Shown here one piece after another: positions 46,319-56,033 of a stretch of DNA of 64,000 nucleotides (position 1 is its first letter; every line of letters begins with the position of its first letter). The stretch is from assembly GCF_000621205.1 (NCBI RefSeq), contig NZ_JHYY01000025.1, positions 62,001-126,000 on the forward strand, given 5' to 3'. The notes beneath the pieces were generated by a model that had not been told where the DNA came from, ran no database searches, and saw only the letters and a list, made by a program, of their open reading frames with translations. The position numbers and the translations under genes were made by a program. The stretch comes from Halotalea alkalilenta DSM 17697. Lineage in GTDB: Bacteria > Pseudomonadota > Gammaproteobacteria > Pseudomonadales > Halomonadaceae.

Positions 46319-47081
46319 CCTGTACCTCGATCTGCTCATCGGTCATGCCGAAACGGCGCGTGCGCTGAGCGAATGCCTCGAGCGCTTCGTCGAAAGCCTC
46401 GGCACCGAAATCCGGCCAATAGAGCGGGGAGAAAAAAAGCTCCGCGTAGGCGAGCTGCCAGAGCAGGAAATTGCTGATGCGCTGCTCGCCACTGGTCCGG
46501 ATGCACAGATCGACATCGGGGACGTCACCGCTGTCGAGCTCGTGGGAGATCATCGCCTCATCGATCTCCCCAGGATCCAGCTCGCCTCGCGCCACCCGCT
46601 CGGCCAGCCGGCGGGTAGCCTCGGCGATGTCCCAACGACCGCCGTAGTTGACCGCGATGAACAGGTGCATGCCGTCGTTGTCGCGGGTCTTGCGCTCGGC
46701 GCCATCGATCAGCTTGACCAGCGAGGGGTGCAGACGGGCGCGATCGCCGATCACCGAAAGGCGGATGTTGTTGCGGTTGAGCTTGCCCACCTCGCGCTTG
46801 AGCGCCAGCACGAACAGCTCCATCAAGGCGCTCACTTCGGTGGCGGGGCGCTTCCAGTTCTCGCTGGAGAAGGCGAACAGCGTCATCGCTTCGACACCGC
46901 GCTCGGCCGCGCGGCGTACCACCGCGCGCACCGCTTCGACGCCAGCGTGATGCCCACGCACACCGGAGAGTCCACGCGAGCGGGCCCAGCGGTTGTTGCC
47001 ATCCATGATCACCGCGACGTGTCGCGGCACTGGGCCCTGGGCGCGGACGTTCGAAGTGTTCGAGGTCATGGTTGGGGACAT
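46311..47081 (-). CDS. uppS: Undecaprenyl diphosphate synthase (cis-prenyltransferase)
   Basis: A 256-residue enzyme extending farnesyl diphosphate to the C55 lipid carrier for peptidoglycan and O-antigen. HVAVIMDGNNRWARSRGLSG near 20 holds the catalytic Asp and P-loop-like segment; GHHAGVEAVRAVVRRA, LTLFAFSSENWKRP near 80 and DLCIRTSGEQRISNFLLWQL near 200 are all diagnostic. Start 47081; an ATG four codons in is also possible. It lies 9 bp after frr. Confidence 0.97.
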   Translation of the reverse strand: MSPTMTSNTSNVRAQGPVPRHVAVIMDGNNRWARSRGLSGVRGHHAGVEAVRAVVRRAAERGVEAMTLFAFSSENWKRPATEVSALMELFVLALKREVGKLNRNNIRLSVIGDRARLHPSLVKLIDGAERKTRDNDGMHLFIAVNYGGRWDIAEATRRLAERVARGELDPGEIDEAMISHELDSGDVPDVDLCIRTSGEQRISNFLLWQLAYAELFFSPLYWPDFGAEAFDEALEAFAQRTRRFGMTDEQIEVQGA

Positions 47082-47090
47082 GTGCGAGCG

Positions 47091-47648
47091 TCAGACCTGC
47101 ATCAGGTCGTGTTCTTTCTGCTCGAGCAGCTGATCGATCTCAGCGATGTACTTGTCGGTCAGCTTCTGGATCGTATCCTCGGACTGGCGAGCCTCGTCCT
47201 CGGAAATCTCCTTCTCCTTGAGCAGCGCTTTGACATCACCGTTGGCATCACGGCGCACGTTGCGCACCGCTACCTTGCCCTGCTCGGCCTCGGCACGCGC
47301 CTGGCGGGTATAGCTGCGTCGGGTTTCCTCGGTCAGCGGCGGCATCGGCACGCGGATCACCGTACCGGCGCTCGAAGGGTTGAGCCCGAGATCGGAGGTC
47401 AGGATCGCCTTCTCGACCTTCGGCACCATCGCTTTCTCCCATGGCACCACGGCGAGCGTACGGGCATCCTCCACGTTGACGTTGGCAACCTGGGTGATCG
47501 GCACCTCGCTGCCGTAGTAGTCGACCTTGATCGCCTCGAGCAGACTCGGGTGGGCACGTCCGGTGCGAATCTTCTGGAACGCGGAGCGCATGGACTCGAC
47601 GCTCTTCTGCATCCGCGTCTCGGCGTCCTTGTGAATGTCGTTGATCAC
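47091..47648 (-). CDS. frr: Ribosome recycling factor
   Basis: A 185-residue tRNA-shaped protein, same length as E. coli RRF, that splits post-termination ribosomes with EF-G. It has [40 protein letters not shown], then [12 protein letters not shown]-like [20 protein letters not shown] and [11 protein letters not shown]. It is in the standard pyrH-frr-uppS order. Confidence 0.98.
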   Translation of the reverse strand: MINDIHKDAETRMQKSVESMRSAFQKIRTGRAHPSLLEAIKVDYYGSEVPITQVANVNVEDARTLAVVPWEKAMVPKVEKAILTSDLGLNPSSAGTVIRVPMPPLTEETRRSYTRQARAEAEQGKVAVRNVRRDANGDVKALLKEKEISEDEARQSEDTIQKLTDKYIAEIDQLLEQKEHDLMQV

Positions 47649-47731
47649 GGAGACTTCCCTCTGAACCTAAGATGTATCGGACGGCGCTTCACCGCCCGCT
47701 TTACTCTCGACCGGGGCAACCGCCCCGCCGC

Positions 47732-48469
47732 TCACTCGCCGCGATCGATCAGCGTGCCTTCCTTGCCGCCCATCACCAGGTTGAGCAGCGCACCTGGCTT
47801 GGTCATGTCGAACACGCGCACCGGCATGTCATGGTCCCGCACCAGGCAGATGGCGGTCAAATCCATCACGCCGAGCTTCTGATCGAGCACCGCATCGTAA
47901 TCGAGACGATCGTATTTTACCGCATTGGGATGCTTCACCGGGTCGCAATCGTAGACGCCATCGACTTTGGTCGCCTTGATCACCACGTTGGCATCGATCT
48001 CGATACCGCGCAGGCAGGCCGCCGAATCGGTGGTGAAGAAGGGATTGCCGGTGCCCGCGGAGAAGATCACCACATCACCGGAGGTCAGGTAGCGGATCGC
48101 GGTGCGGCGATCGTAGTGCTCGACCACCCCGCTCATCGGGATCGCCGACATCACCCGCGAACGGATGCTGGCGCGCTCGAGCGCGTCACGCATCGCCAGG
48201 CCGTTCATCACCGTGGCGAGCATGCCCATGTGATCACCGGTCACTCGATCCATGCCAGCGGCGCTGAGCGCGGCGCCGCGAAACAGGTTGCCGCCGCCGA
48301 TCACCAGCCCGACCTGCACGCCTATGCCGACCAACTGACCGATCTCCAGCGCCATCCGATCGAGCACCTTGGGATCGATGCCGAAGTCCAGCTCGCCCAT
48401 CAGGGCCTCGCCGGATAGCTTCAGCAGGATTCGCTTGTACTTGGCGTTGCGGTCGTTGGGGATGGACAT
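47732..48469 (-). CDS. pyrH: Uridylate kinase
   Basis: A 245-residue UMP kinase of the amino-acid-kinase fold. It has [34 protein letters not shown] near 60, [20 protein letters not shown] and [20 protein letters not shown] near 140. I take the ATG at 48469, with AGGAG 8 nt upstream, over a GTG six bases earlier. The gene follows tsf after 172 bp that contain a strong stem-loop. Confidence 0.97.
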   Translation of the reverse strand: MSIPNDRNAKYKRILLKLSGEALMGELDFGIDPKVLDRMALEIGQLVGIGVQVGLVIGGGNLFRGAALSAAGMDRVTGDHMGMLATVMNGLAMRDALERASIRSRVMSAIPMSGVVEHYDRRTAIRYLTSGDVVIFSAGTGNPFFTTDSAACLRGIEIDANVVIKATKVDGVYDCDPVKHPNAVKYDRLDYDAVLDQKLGVMDLTAICLVRDHDMPVRVFDMTKPGALLNLVMGGKEGTLIDRGE

Positions 48470-48551
48470 TGACACTCTCCTGGGCGGACGGATGAGATGG
48501 AGGGAGGGATATGGCCCGCGTACCGACGCTCGTCACCAAGTGCCGGACACG

Positions 48552-48579
48552 CAATGGCGTGCGCGAACGCACGCCATTG
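48552..48579 (-). other. 12-bp stem with TTCG loop between tsf and pyrH
   Basis: CAATGGCGTGCG and CGCACGCCATTG pair perfectly; on the leftward transcript the loop is TTCG, a stable tetraloop. There is no T-tract. It is probably an mRNA processing or stability element, or a partial attenuator, between tsf and pyrH. Confidence 0.55.
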
Positions 48580-48641
48580 TCGATACAATCTCCGTGCCGC
48601 GCCAGCGCAGCGGCATGGAAATACGCGGTTTTGAGCCAGGC

Positions 48642-49511
48642 TCAGCTGCGCCGCGCCTGCTCCATGACTTCCTTGGCGAAGTCGACTTCTTCTTTCTCGA
48701 TACCTTCACCGACTTCGAAGCGCACGAACGAGACCACCTCGCCACCCGCCTGCTTGGCGTACTCGGCGACGGTCTGGTTCGGATCCTTGACGAACGGCTG
48801 AGCGACCAGGCTGTTCTCGGCCAGATACTTCTTCAACCGTCCCAGGACCATCTTCTCGGCGATCTCGGCAGGCTTGCCGGCCATGTCGGGCTGCGCCAGG
48901 ATGATCGACTTCTCGTGGTCGAGCTTCTCCTGCGGCATGTCTTCGGGAAGCGCTACCGCTGGGTTGATCGCGGCCACGTGCATCGCGATGTCGCGCGCGA
49001 CTTCTTCGCTGCCGCCTTTGAGCACCACGACGGCACCGATCCGGTCGCCGTGCACATAGGCACCGACCTTGCCACCTTCCGGCGCTTCGATCACCGCGGC
49101 GCGACGAACGCTGATGTTCTCACCGATCTTCTGCACCAGCTGGCTGCGAGCATCTTCGAGCTCGCCTTCCATCAGCGAGGCGATGTCCTGGTTCTTGGTC
49201 TCGAACACGCGGTCGACGACGCGCTGGGCGAAGCCCTTGAAGTTGTCGTCGCGCGAAACGAAGTCGGTCTCGGAGTTGACTTCGAGCAGCACCGCAAGGC
49301 TCGCGTCCTCGGCGGTACGGGTGACGATCGCGCCTTCGGCGGCGATGCGCCCGGCCTTCTTGGCCGACTTGAGCCCAGCGTTCTTGCGCAGGTTGTCGAT
49401 CGCAAGCTCGATGTCGCCATCGGCTTCCTGGAGCGCCTTCTTGCACTCCATCATGCCGAGCCCGGTGCGCTCGCGCAGTTCTTTGACCATAGAAGCGCTG
49501 ATAGCTGCCAT
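48642..49511 (-). CDS. tsf: Elongation factor Ts
   Basis: A 289-residue nucleotide exchange factor for EF-Tu. N-terminal [20 protein letters not shown] and [16 protein letters not shown], then [15 protein letters not shown] near 80, the classical TDFVA-like motif, and a coiled-coil part toward the C-terminus. ATG at 49511 ([14 protein letters not shown]) has GGAGA upstream and matches the family; the longer frame runs into the rpsB-tsf terminator hairpin. Confidence 0.97.
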   Translation of the reverse strand: MAAISASMVKELRERTGLGMMECKKALQEADGDIELAIDNLRKNAGLKSAKKAGRIAAEGAIVTRTAEDASLAVLLEVNSETDFVSRDDNFKGFAQRVVDRVFETKNQDIASLMEGELEDARSQLVQKIGENISVRRAAVIEAPEGGKVGAYVHGDRIGAVVVLKGGSEEVARDIAMHVAAINPAVALPEDMPQEKLDHEKSIILAQPDMAGKPAEIAEKMVLGRLKKYLAENSLVAQPFVKDPNQTVAEYAKQAGGEVVSFVRFEVGEGIEKEEVDFAKEVMEQARRS

Positions 49512-49646
49512 GTCCAGATTCTCCGTGGTTGTCTCTCGACCGACCCGTGTCGAACACGTCCGGTCTGCGTTGAATGGGGGTCCGAGGCCCTCGAAGAGGG
49601 CACCGTTCGCGCAAGGCCTGCGCCCGAAACGGCGACTCAGGTATGC

Positions 49647-49666
49647 AAAAGGGGGCCGCGGCCCCC
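49647..49666 (-). terminator. Terminator/attenuator between rpsB and tsf
   Basis: GGGGGCC and GGCCCCC (7 bp, GC loop) followed leftward by TTTT, 61 bp past the rpsB stop. It probably lowers readthrough from rpsB into tsf, as known for this pair in E. coli. Confidence 0.65.
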
Positions 49667-49726
49667 TCGAGCCTTCGCTCACCTCACCCTATCGGGATGG
49701 CGGGCAAGGCATTGCGACCGACGGCA

Positions 49727-50458
49727 TCACTCGGAAGCGGAAGCCGCAGCCTCTTCGACCTCGACGAACTCGTCGGGACGACCTTCCTTCGCCTTGGCGC
49801 AAGCGTCTGCGATCGCCTGGACGTAGATCTGGATCGCGCGGATCGAGTCATCGTTACCGGGGATGACGTAGTCGACGCCGTCCGGATCGGAGTTGCTGTC
49901 GACCACACCGATCACCGGGATGCCGAGCTTGTTGGCTTCGTTGATCGCGATGCGCTCGTGGTCGACGTCGATGACGAACAGCGCGTCGGGCAGGCCACCC
50001 ATGTTCTTGATGCCGCCGATGGAACGCTCGAGCTTCTGCTGCTCGCGGGTCGCCATCAGGACCTCTTTCTTGGTCAGCTTGTCGAAGGTACCGTCTTCGT
50101 GCATCTGCTCGAGCTCGCGCAGGCGCTTGATCGACTGACGAATGGTCTTGTAGTTGGTCAGCATGCCGCCCAGCCAGCGGTGGTTGACGAACGGCTGACC
50201 CACCCGGACCGCCTCTTCGGCGATGATTTTGCTTGCTGCGCGCTTGGTGCCGACAAACAGGATCTTGTTGTTGCTCGACGCCATCTTCTCGACCACCGAG
50301 ACGGCTTCGTTCAGCGCCGGCAGGGTATGCTCGAGGTTGATGATGTGAATCTTGTTACGCGCACCGAAGATGTACTTGCTCATCTTCGGGTTCCAGTATT
50401 TGGTCTGGTGGCCGAAGTGCGCACCAGCCTTGAGCAGGTCGATCATTTTTACTGCCAT
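49727..50458 (-). CDS. rpsB: 30S ribosomal protein S2
   Basis: A 243-residue S2 protein. It shows [80 protein letters not shown] and [20 protein letters not shown], all canonical. It heads the rpsB-tsf transcript; its long leader may carry the S2 autoregulatory site known in gammaproteobacteria, though I cannot trace that fold. Confidence 0.98.
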   Translation of the reverse strand: MAVKMIDLLKAGAHFGHQTKYWNPKMSKYIFGARNKIHIINLEHTLPALNEAVSVVEKMASSNNKILFVGTKRAASKIIAEEAVRVGQPFVNHRWLGGMLTNYKTIRQSIKRLRELEQMHEDGTFDKLTKKEVLMATREQQKLERSIGGIKNMGGLPDALFVIDVDHERIAINEANKLGIPVIGVVDSNSDPDGVDYVIPGNDDSIRAIQIYVQAIADACAKAKEGRPDEFVEVEEAAASASE

Positions 50459-50877
50459 GGAACTTCTCCTTGGATCGGGTTACGCCTCCACGCACCCCAT
50501 GGATCCGACCGCTAAGCGGCACCCGGGACCATGTGACGGTACGTGTGTGGTGTCGTTTTGATTGCGTGCGCGAGCACGCGGTTACTTTGGCGCAGCCGCA
50601 CATACCTCGACGCGGCTGCAGTGGAGATCCCTATCGGGATACCCCACGAGCCCCCTGCGAGCGAGATTTTCGATACGCAAGCAGGCGCGGCTTTATATCA
50701 CATACAGCCTGCCAAGAGAAGCCTGCCCACCCCCTCCAGCCCTCGCCAAACCGGCTTCCCACCGCAGGGTGTTCGCCACCCCAGCGAGGCTTTATCCTTG
50801 TAGCCCCAAGTGTGATCCGGAAGAAGCGCCATGCCCCTTCCCACCGACCCAGTCAGCAGAGAAGTCCACCCAACCCC
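50459..50877. other. Divergent rpsB-map intergenic region
   Basis: A 419-bp control region without a gene. It should carry the leftward rpsB promoter and leader and the rightward map promoter. Small frames in it are not supported by ribosome sites or family features. Confidence 0.55.
50692..50720 (-). promoter_or_regulatory. Candidate promoter of rpsB
   Basis: Leftward -10 TATAAA at 50697-50692 with a weak -35 TTCTCT at 50720-50715, 17 bp apart. It lies about 235 bp upstream of rpsB, which fits a long regulated leader. Only the -10 is convincing. Confidence 0.4.
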
Positions 50878-51675
50878 ATGAACATTCCTATCTATACCCC
50901 GGAGGAGATCGCCAAGCTGCGGATCGCCGGACGCCTCGCCGCCAAAGTGCTGGAAATGATCGCGCCCCATGTCCAGCCAGGCATCTCGACCGGCGAGCTC
51001 GACCGGCTGTGCCATCGCTACATCGAAGACGATCTCGACTGCGTATCGGCGACCATCGGCTACCACGGCTACCAGCACGCCACCTGCATCTCGCTCAACC
51101 ACGTGGTCTGCCACGGCATCCCTGATTTCGGCAAGAAGCTCAAGCGCGGCGACATCCTCAACATCGACGTGACGATCATCAAAGACGGCTTCTACGGTGA
51201 TACCAGCGCGATGTACTTCGTCGGCGAAAACATCAAGGGAGAGCGGCTGTCGCGCATCACCCAGGAGTGCCTCTACGAGGCGATGAAGGTGATGCGCGCC
51301 GGTACCCGGCTCTCCGAGATCGGCCGGGTCATCCAGCGCCACGCCGAGAGCAACGGCTACAGCGTCGTGCGGGACTTCTGCGGCCACGGCATCGGTAAGG
51401 AATTCCACCAGGACCCCCAGGTGCTGCATTATGACGGCTACGACGAGCGTACCGACGCGGTCCTCGAGGAAGGCATGTGCCTGACCGTCGAGCCGATGAT
51501 CAACGCGGGCGGCTGGGCGACCAAGGTGCTGCGCGATGGCTGGACCGCGGTGACTCGCGACAAGAGTCTTTCCGCACAGTGGGAACACACGCTGATCGTC
51601 AGCGCCGACGGCGTGATCGTCACCACCAAGCGTGAAGACGAGGATCTCTCATTCCTCGGCGGCGAGTACGCCTGA
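50878..51675 (+). CDS. map: Type I methionine aminopeptidase
   Basis: A 265-residue enzyme (E. coli 264) that removes N-terminal Met. The five metal ligands sit in LNIDVTIIKDGFYGDTSAMY (Asp pair), CGHGIGKEFHQDPQVLHY (His), LTVEPMINAG (Glu) and QWEHTLIV (Glu). ATG at 50878 gives the canonical MNIPIYTPEEIAKLRIAGRL. Divergent from rpsB, the usual arrangement. Confidence 0.97.
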   Translation: MNIPIYTPEEIAKLRIAGRLAAKVLEMIAPHVQPGISTGELDRLCHRYIEDDLDCVSATIGYHGYQHATCISLNHVVCHGIPDFGKKLKRGDILNIDVTIIKDGFYGDTSAMYFVGENIKGERLSRITQECLYEAMKVMRAGTRLSEIGRVIQRHAESNGYSVVRDFCGHGIGKEFHQDPQVLHYDGYDERTDAVLEEGMCLTVEPMINAGGWATKVLRDGWTAVTRDKSLSAQWEHTLIVSADGVIVTTKREDEDLSFLGGEYA

Positions 51676-51740
51676 ACCGCGACGACTGCGCGGGCTGAGC
51701 CTGCGAGACCGCCAATCCGAGCCGAGAACCACCGACGCCC

Positions 51741-54452
51741 ATGCTGCTGCACCATTACCGCTTCAGGCCCGACCCGAGCCTGCTCGACGAAGCCGGGCTA
51801 CGCGCCCGCCTCGCCGCACTGGATGCCGAACGGGGCTCGACCTGCACCACCGCAGGCCATATCGCCGCCTTCAAGCAGGCGCTGGGCGATATGTCGTCGA
51901 CCCTAGACGCTCGCTTCCACCAGGGCGAGGACATTCGCAACCTGGTCCATGGTCGCGCCTGGGGAATGGACCGCATCCTCACCCTTGCCTGGGAACGGGT
52001 GCGCTGGCCGGAGAGCCTCGAGGGCATCGCGCTGCTGGCGGTGGGCGGCTATGGCCGCGGAGAGCTACACCCCCACTCCGATATCGATCTGCTGTTCCTG
52101 CTCGGCGATCCCGATGACGCCCCCTATCGCGAGCCGCTGTCCCAGCTGATCACGCTGCTCTGGGACATCGGCCTCGAGATCGGCCATAGCGTGAGAACCG
52201 TCGCGGAGTGCGTCGACGAGGCCAGAAGCGACATCACGGTGATCACCAACCTGCTCGAGACCCGGACGCTGATCGGACCCGAGCGGCTGCGCGATGAAAT
52301 GCGCAGGCTCACGGCGCCGGACCAGATGTGGCCATCGGATGCTTTCTTCGCCGGCAAATGGCAGGAGCAGGTCACCCGCCACCGCAAGTTCAACAACTCC
52401 GAATACAGCCTCGAGCCGAATCTCAAGAGCTCGCCCGGCGGCCTGCGCGACCTGCAGATGATCGGATGGGTGGCCAAGCGCCACTTCGGCGCCCCGCTGA
52501 TCGAGGAGATCGTCGAGCGCGGCTTCATGACCGACTCGGACCTGCGCATCTACAGCCAGGGCCAGGCATTCCTGTGGCAGCTGCGCTACGCCCTCCACGA
52601 GCTCACCCACCGCGCCGAGGACCGCCTGCTGTTCGATCATCAGAAGACGATCGCAACGATGCTCGGCTATCGGGACCAACCCGACAGTCTCGCCATCGAA
52701 CAGCTGATGCGCCGCTACTACCGGGTGGTGACGACGATGGCCGAGCTCAACGACATGCTGCTGCAGCACTTTTCCGAGTGCATTCTCCAGGCCGAGCAGC
52801 CACCCGATATTCGCGTCCTCAACAATCGTTTCGAGGTCTACGCCCGCCATATCCAGGCCCGTCACCCCAACGTGTTCAAGCGACGTCCAGGCGCCCTGCT
52901 CGAACTCTTCGTACTGATGGCCCAGCACCCCGAGATCGAAGGGGTGCGCGCCGAGACGATCCGGCTGATCCGCGAGCACCGCCACCTGATCGACGATGCC
53001 TTCCGCGACGACGTGCGCCACCAGAGCCTGTTCATGGAGCTTTTGCGCAGCGGCGGCGACGTCGCCCGTCAGCTGGCACTGATGGCGCGCTATGGGGTGC
53101 TCGGCAAGTACCTGCCGGAATTCGGCCGGATCATCGGTCTGATGCAGTACGACCTGTTCCACATCTATACCGTCGACGCCCATACCCTGCGCGTGCTCGA
53201 CCGCATGCAGAGCTTCCGCGGGCGCGCCGCTCAGCGCGACTTCCCGCTCGCCTACGAGCTGGCGCGTCACCTGCCGAAGCTCGAGATCCTATGGATCGCT
53301 GGCCTGTTCCACGATCTCGGCAAAGGGCGAGGGGGAGACCATTCCCAGCTCGGCGCGGTCGATGCGCGCCAGTTCTGCGAGCGTCACGGACTCTCCCGAC
53401 GCGATACCCAGCTGGTCACTTGGCTGGTGGAGCACCATCTGCTGATGTCCCAGACCGCGCAGAAGCGCGACCTCGCCGAGCCCGACGTGATCCGCGAATT
53501 CGCGCTGGTGGTGCATAACGAAATCCATCTCGACTATCTCTACCTGCTCACCGTCGCCGACATCGACGCCACCAATCCGACGCTCTGGAACGGCTGGCGC
53601 TCGGCGCTGCTGCGCCAGCTGCATAGCGAAGCGCGCCGCGCGCTACGCCGAGGCCTGGAGCAGCCGTTCGACCGCGCCGAGTGGATCGACGACACCCGCC
53701 AGGAGGCCTATGCGCTGCTGCGCGGCATGAACGCCGACCTGGCCGAGGTCGAGAGGCGCTGGGAACGCTTCGGCGAGGACTACTTCCTCACCTACTCGCC
53801 GAGCGACATCGCCTGGCAGACCCTCGGCATGATCCAGGATCCCTCGCGGCCGCTGGTGCTGATCAGCGCTCCCACCGAAGAGATGGTCGACGGCGGCACC
53901 AAGGTCTTCATCCACACCCGCGCGGTGGCCAACCTGTTCGCCGCCACCGTCGCCGCCTTCGGTCAGCTCGACGTCTCGATCCACGACGCAAGGATCGTCA
54001 CCACGCTGGACGGCTGGACGCTCAATGCCTTCATCCTGCTCGACGCCAATGACCAGCCGATCCGCGACCCAGGGCGGCTGCGCCATATCCATGACGTGCT
54101 GGTCGAAAGCCTGATCGACCCCGAAGAGTACCCGCGCATCGCCAGCCGGCATACCTCTCGCCAGCTCAAGCACTTCAGGGTACCGACCCGGGTCACCCTC
54201 GAATACGACGCGCTCCACCAGGGCAGCGTGCTTGAGCTGATCGCCGCCGACCGGCCCGGGCTGCTCGCCAGGGTGGGCCGGATATTCATGGAATTCGGGA
54301 TCTCGATCTCAGCGGCCAAGATCGCCACCTTCGGCGAGCGCGTCGAGGACGTATTCTTCATCACCGACGCCAATGAACAACCGATCTACGACGAAGCGTT
54401 CAAGCAGCGGCTGATCAGCCAGCTCTGCGAGGTGCTCGACGCCGAGGTTTGA
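51741..54452 (+). CDS. glnD: Bifunctional uridylyltransferase/uridylyl-removing enzyme GlnD
   Basis: A 903-residue nitrogen sensor that modifies and demodifies PII. Nucleotidyltransferase motif GGYGRGELHPHSDIDLLFL near 101, HD hydrolase site LFHDLGKGRGGDHSQLGA near 522, and two C-terminal ACT domains starting near 702 (LVLISAPTEEMVDGG) and 828 (SVLELIAADRPGLLARVG) that sense glutamine. It follows map by 65 bp in the same direction. Length is typical. Confidence 0.97.
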   Translation: MLLHHYRFRPDPSLLDEAGLRARLAALDAERGSTCTTAGHIAAFKQALGDMSSTLDARFHQGEDIRNLVHGRAWGMDRILTLAWERVRWPESLEGIALLAVGGYGRGELHPHSDIDLLFLLGDPDDAPYREPLSQLITLLWDIGLEIGHSVRTVAECVDEARSDITVITNLLETRTLIGPERLRDEMRRLTAPDQMWPSDAFFAGKWQEQVTRHRKFNNSEYSLEPNLKSSPGGLRDLQMIGWVAKRHFGAPLIEEIVERGFMTDSDLRIYSQGQAFLWQLRYALHELTHRAEDRLLFDHQKTIATMLGYRDQPDSLAIEQLMRRYYRVVTTMAELNDMLLQHFSECILQAEQPPDIRVLNNRFEVYARHIQARHPNVFKRRPGALLELFVLMAQHPEIEGVRAETIRLIREHRHLIDDAFRDDVRHQSLFMELLRSGGDVARQLALMARYGVLGKYLPEFGRIIGLMQYDLFHIYTVDAHTLRVLDRMQSFRGRAAQRDFPLAYELARHLPKLEILWIAGLFHDLGKGRGGDHSQLGAVDARQFCERHGLSRRDTQLVTWLVEHHLLMSQTAQKRDLAEPDVIREFALVVHNEIHLDYLYLLTVADIDATNPTLWNGWRSALLRQLHSEARRALRRGLEQPFDRAEWIDDTRQEAYALLRGMNADLAEVERRWERFGEDYFLTYSPSDIAWQTLGMIQDPSRPLVLISAPTEEMVDGGTKVFIHTRAVANLFAATVAAFGQLDVSIHDARIVTTLDGWTLNAFILLDANDQPIRDPGRLRHIHDVLVESLIDPEEYPRIASRHTSRQLKHFRVPTRVTLEYDALHQGSVLELIAADRPGLLARVGRIFMEFGISISAAKIATFGERVEDVFFITDANEQPIYDEAFKQRLISQLCEVLDAEV

Positions 54453-54539
54453 GCGACGGCGGACGCGCGGTTATTTGTTACAATCGCGCCTTTCGCGGCA
54501 CCCACTCCGACGCCGCCGACAGACTTTGAGGAGCGCACA

Positions 54540-54902
54540 TTGAGCATCACGCTCTACGGACTCAGCAACTGCGACAGCTGTCGCAAGGCGCGCCGCGCCC
54601 TCGACCAGGGCGGCGTCACCCATCGCTTCATCGACTTGCGCGCGGATGCGAGCGATGCCGATGGACGCCTGGACGCCACCCTGGTGGAGCGCTTCTTCGC
54701 CTGCGCCGACTGGGAAACGCTGCTCAACCGTCGCAGTACGACCTGGCGCAACCTCGATCCCGAACAGCGCGACGGCCTCGACGAGGCACGCGCTCGACGG
54801 CTGGTCGGCGACCATCCCACATTGCTCAAGCGCCCGCTGCTCGACACGGGCAACGAACTGATCATAGGCTTCGACGCCGAAGCCTATGATCGCCTGCGCT
54901 GA
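54540..54902 (+). CDS. ArsC/Spx/YffB family thioredoxin-fold protein
   Basis: A 120-residue thioredoxin-fold protein of the ArsC/Spx class. It has TLYGLSNCDSCRKARRALDQ with a C-x-x-C (CDSC) at residues 11-14, THRFIDLRAD, and LLKRPLLDTGNELIIGFD at the C-terminal side. This is the YffB/Spx-like branch rather than a true arsenate reductase. Its role is not known for certain; members often sit beside dapD/dapE, as here. The start is TTG at 54540 with GAGGAG well spaced; no better ATG exists. A TACAAT -10 box lies at 54479-54484. Confidence 0.88.
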   Translation: MSITLYGLSNCDSCRKARRALDQGGVTHRFIDLRADASDADGRLDATLVERFFACADWETLLNRRSTTWRNLDPEQRDGLDEARARRLVGDHPTLLKRPLLDTGNELIIGFDAEAYDRLR

Positions 54903-54947
54903 GCGCCCCGTATCCATCGTATTCACCCCTATACCAAGGACATCGAT

Positions 54948-55973
54948 ATGTTCAGTTTCGCGATCGGCATCGGCACCCAGAACAGCAAGGGTGACTGGCT
55001 GGAAGTCTTCTATCCCGCCCCGCTGCTGGCTCCCAATGCCGCCCTGGTGAGCGAAGCCCGCCGCGCCCTCGGCGCGGGCGCCGACGAGCGGGAGGTCAGC
55101 TTCCATCCCGAGCAGTGCGCGACGCTCGCCGCCGCCCTGCGCGGCGCCGGCCACGACGACCAGGCGCAGATCGCCGAAGCGTTCAGCACCTCCAAGCGCC
55201 CGCTGATCGCCCTATTCCTCGACGAGGACCAGGCGCCCGCCAGCGCACCGGAGGTCTATCTCAAGTTGCAGCTGCTGTCCCACCGGCTGGTCAAGCCCCA
55301 TGGGATCAAGCTCGACGGCATGTTCGGCCTGCTCAAGAACGTCGCCTGGAGCAGCGAGGGCGCGATCGACGTCGAGGAACTGCCCGCTCGCCAGCTGCGT
55401 GCGCGGCTCGATGGCCGGGTGATCAGCGTCGACTCGGTGGACAAGTTCCCCAAGATGACCGACTACGTGGTGCCCAAGGGCGTTCGCATCGCCGACACCG
55501 CGCGGGTGCGTCTGGGTGCCTACCTCGGTGAAGGCACGACGGTGATGCACGAAGGCTTTTGCAACTTCAACGCCGGTACCGAAGGACCGGGCATGGTCGA
55601 AGGACGGGTATCCGCGGGCGTGTTCGTCGGTGCGCACTCGGACATCGGCGGCGGCGCCTCGATGCTCGGCACCCTCTCCGGCGGCGGTAACATCGTCATC
55701 TCGCTGGGCGAGAACTGCCTGATCGGCGCCAACGCCGGCTGCGGCATTCCGCTCGGCGATCGCTGCACGATCGAGGCCGGGCTCTACATCACCGCGGGCG
55801 CCAAGGTCACCGTGCTCGATGCCGATGGCAAGGAGGTCAAGACCGTAGCGGCGCGCGAGCTCGCCGGCCTCTCCGATATGCTGTTCATCCGCCACTCGGT
55901 CACCGGGCGCATCGAGTGCCGTACCAACAAGAGCGCGATAGCCCTCAACGACGCCCTCCATTCCAACAACTGA
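54948..55973 (+). CDS. dapD: 2,3,4,5-tetrahydropyridine-2,6-dicarboxylate N-succinyltransferase
   Basis: A 341-residue acyltransferase of the lysine/diaminopimelate pathway using succinyl-CoA. It is the longer (about 344-residue) DapD type found in pseudomonads, not the 274-residue E. coli form. Hexapeptide-repeat region from about 180 (RIADTARVRLGAYLGEGTTV, EGRVSAGVFVGAHSDIGGGA, NCLIGANAGCGIPLGDRC). AAGGA lies 9 nt before ATG. It is followed by dapE, the next but one step. Confidence 0.95.
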   Translation: MFSFAIGIGTQNSKGDWLEVFYPAPLLAPNAALVSEARRALGAGADEREVSFHPEQCATLAAALRGAGHDDQAQIAEAFSTSKRPLIALFLDEDQAPASAPEVYLKLQLLSHRLVKPHGIKLDGMFGLLKNVAWSSEGAIDVEELPARQLRARLDGRVISVDSVDKFPKMTDYVVPKGVRIADTARVRLGAYLGEGTTVMHEGFCNFNAGTEGPGMVEGRVSAGVFVGAHSDIGGGASMLGTLSGGGNIVISLGENCLIGANAGCGIPLGDRCTIEAGLYITAGAKVTVLDADGKEVKTVAARELAGLSDMLFIRHSVTGRIECRTNKSAIALNDALHSNN

Positions 55974-56033
55974 CACGGTGCCGGCCGCTCCCGCCGAGCG
56001 GCCGGCCACCAGTCGAGCCGAAGACCGATTGCC

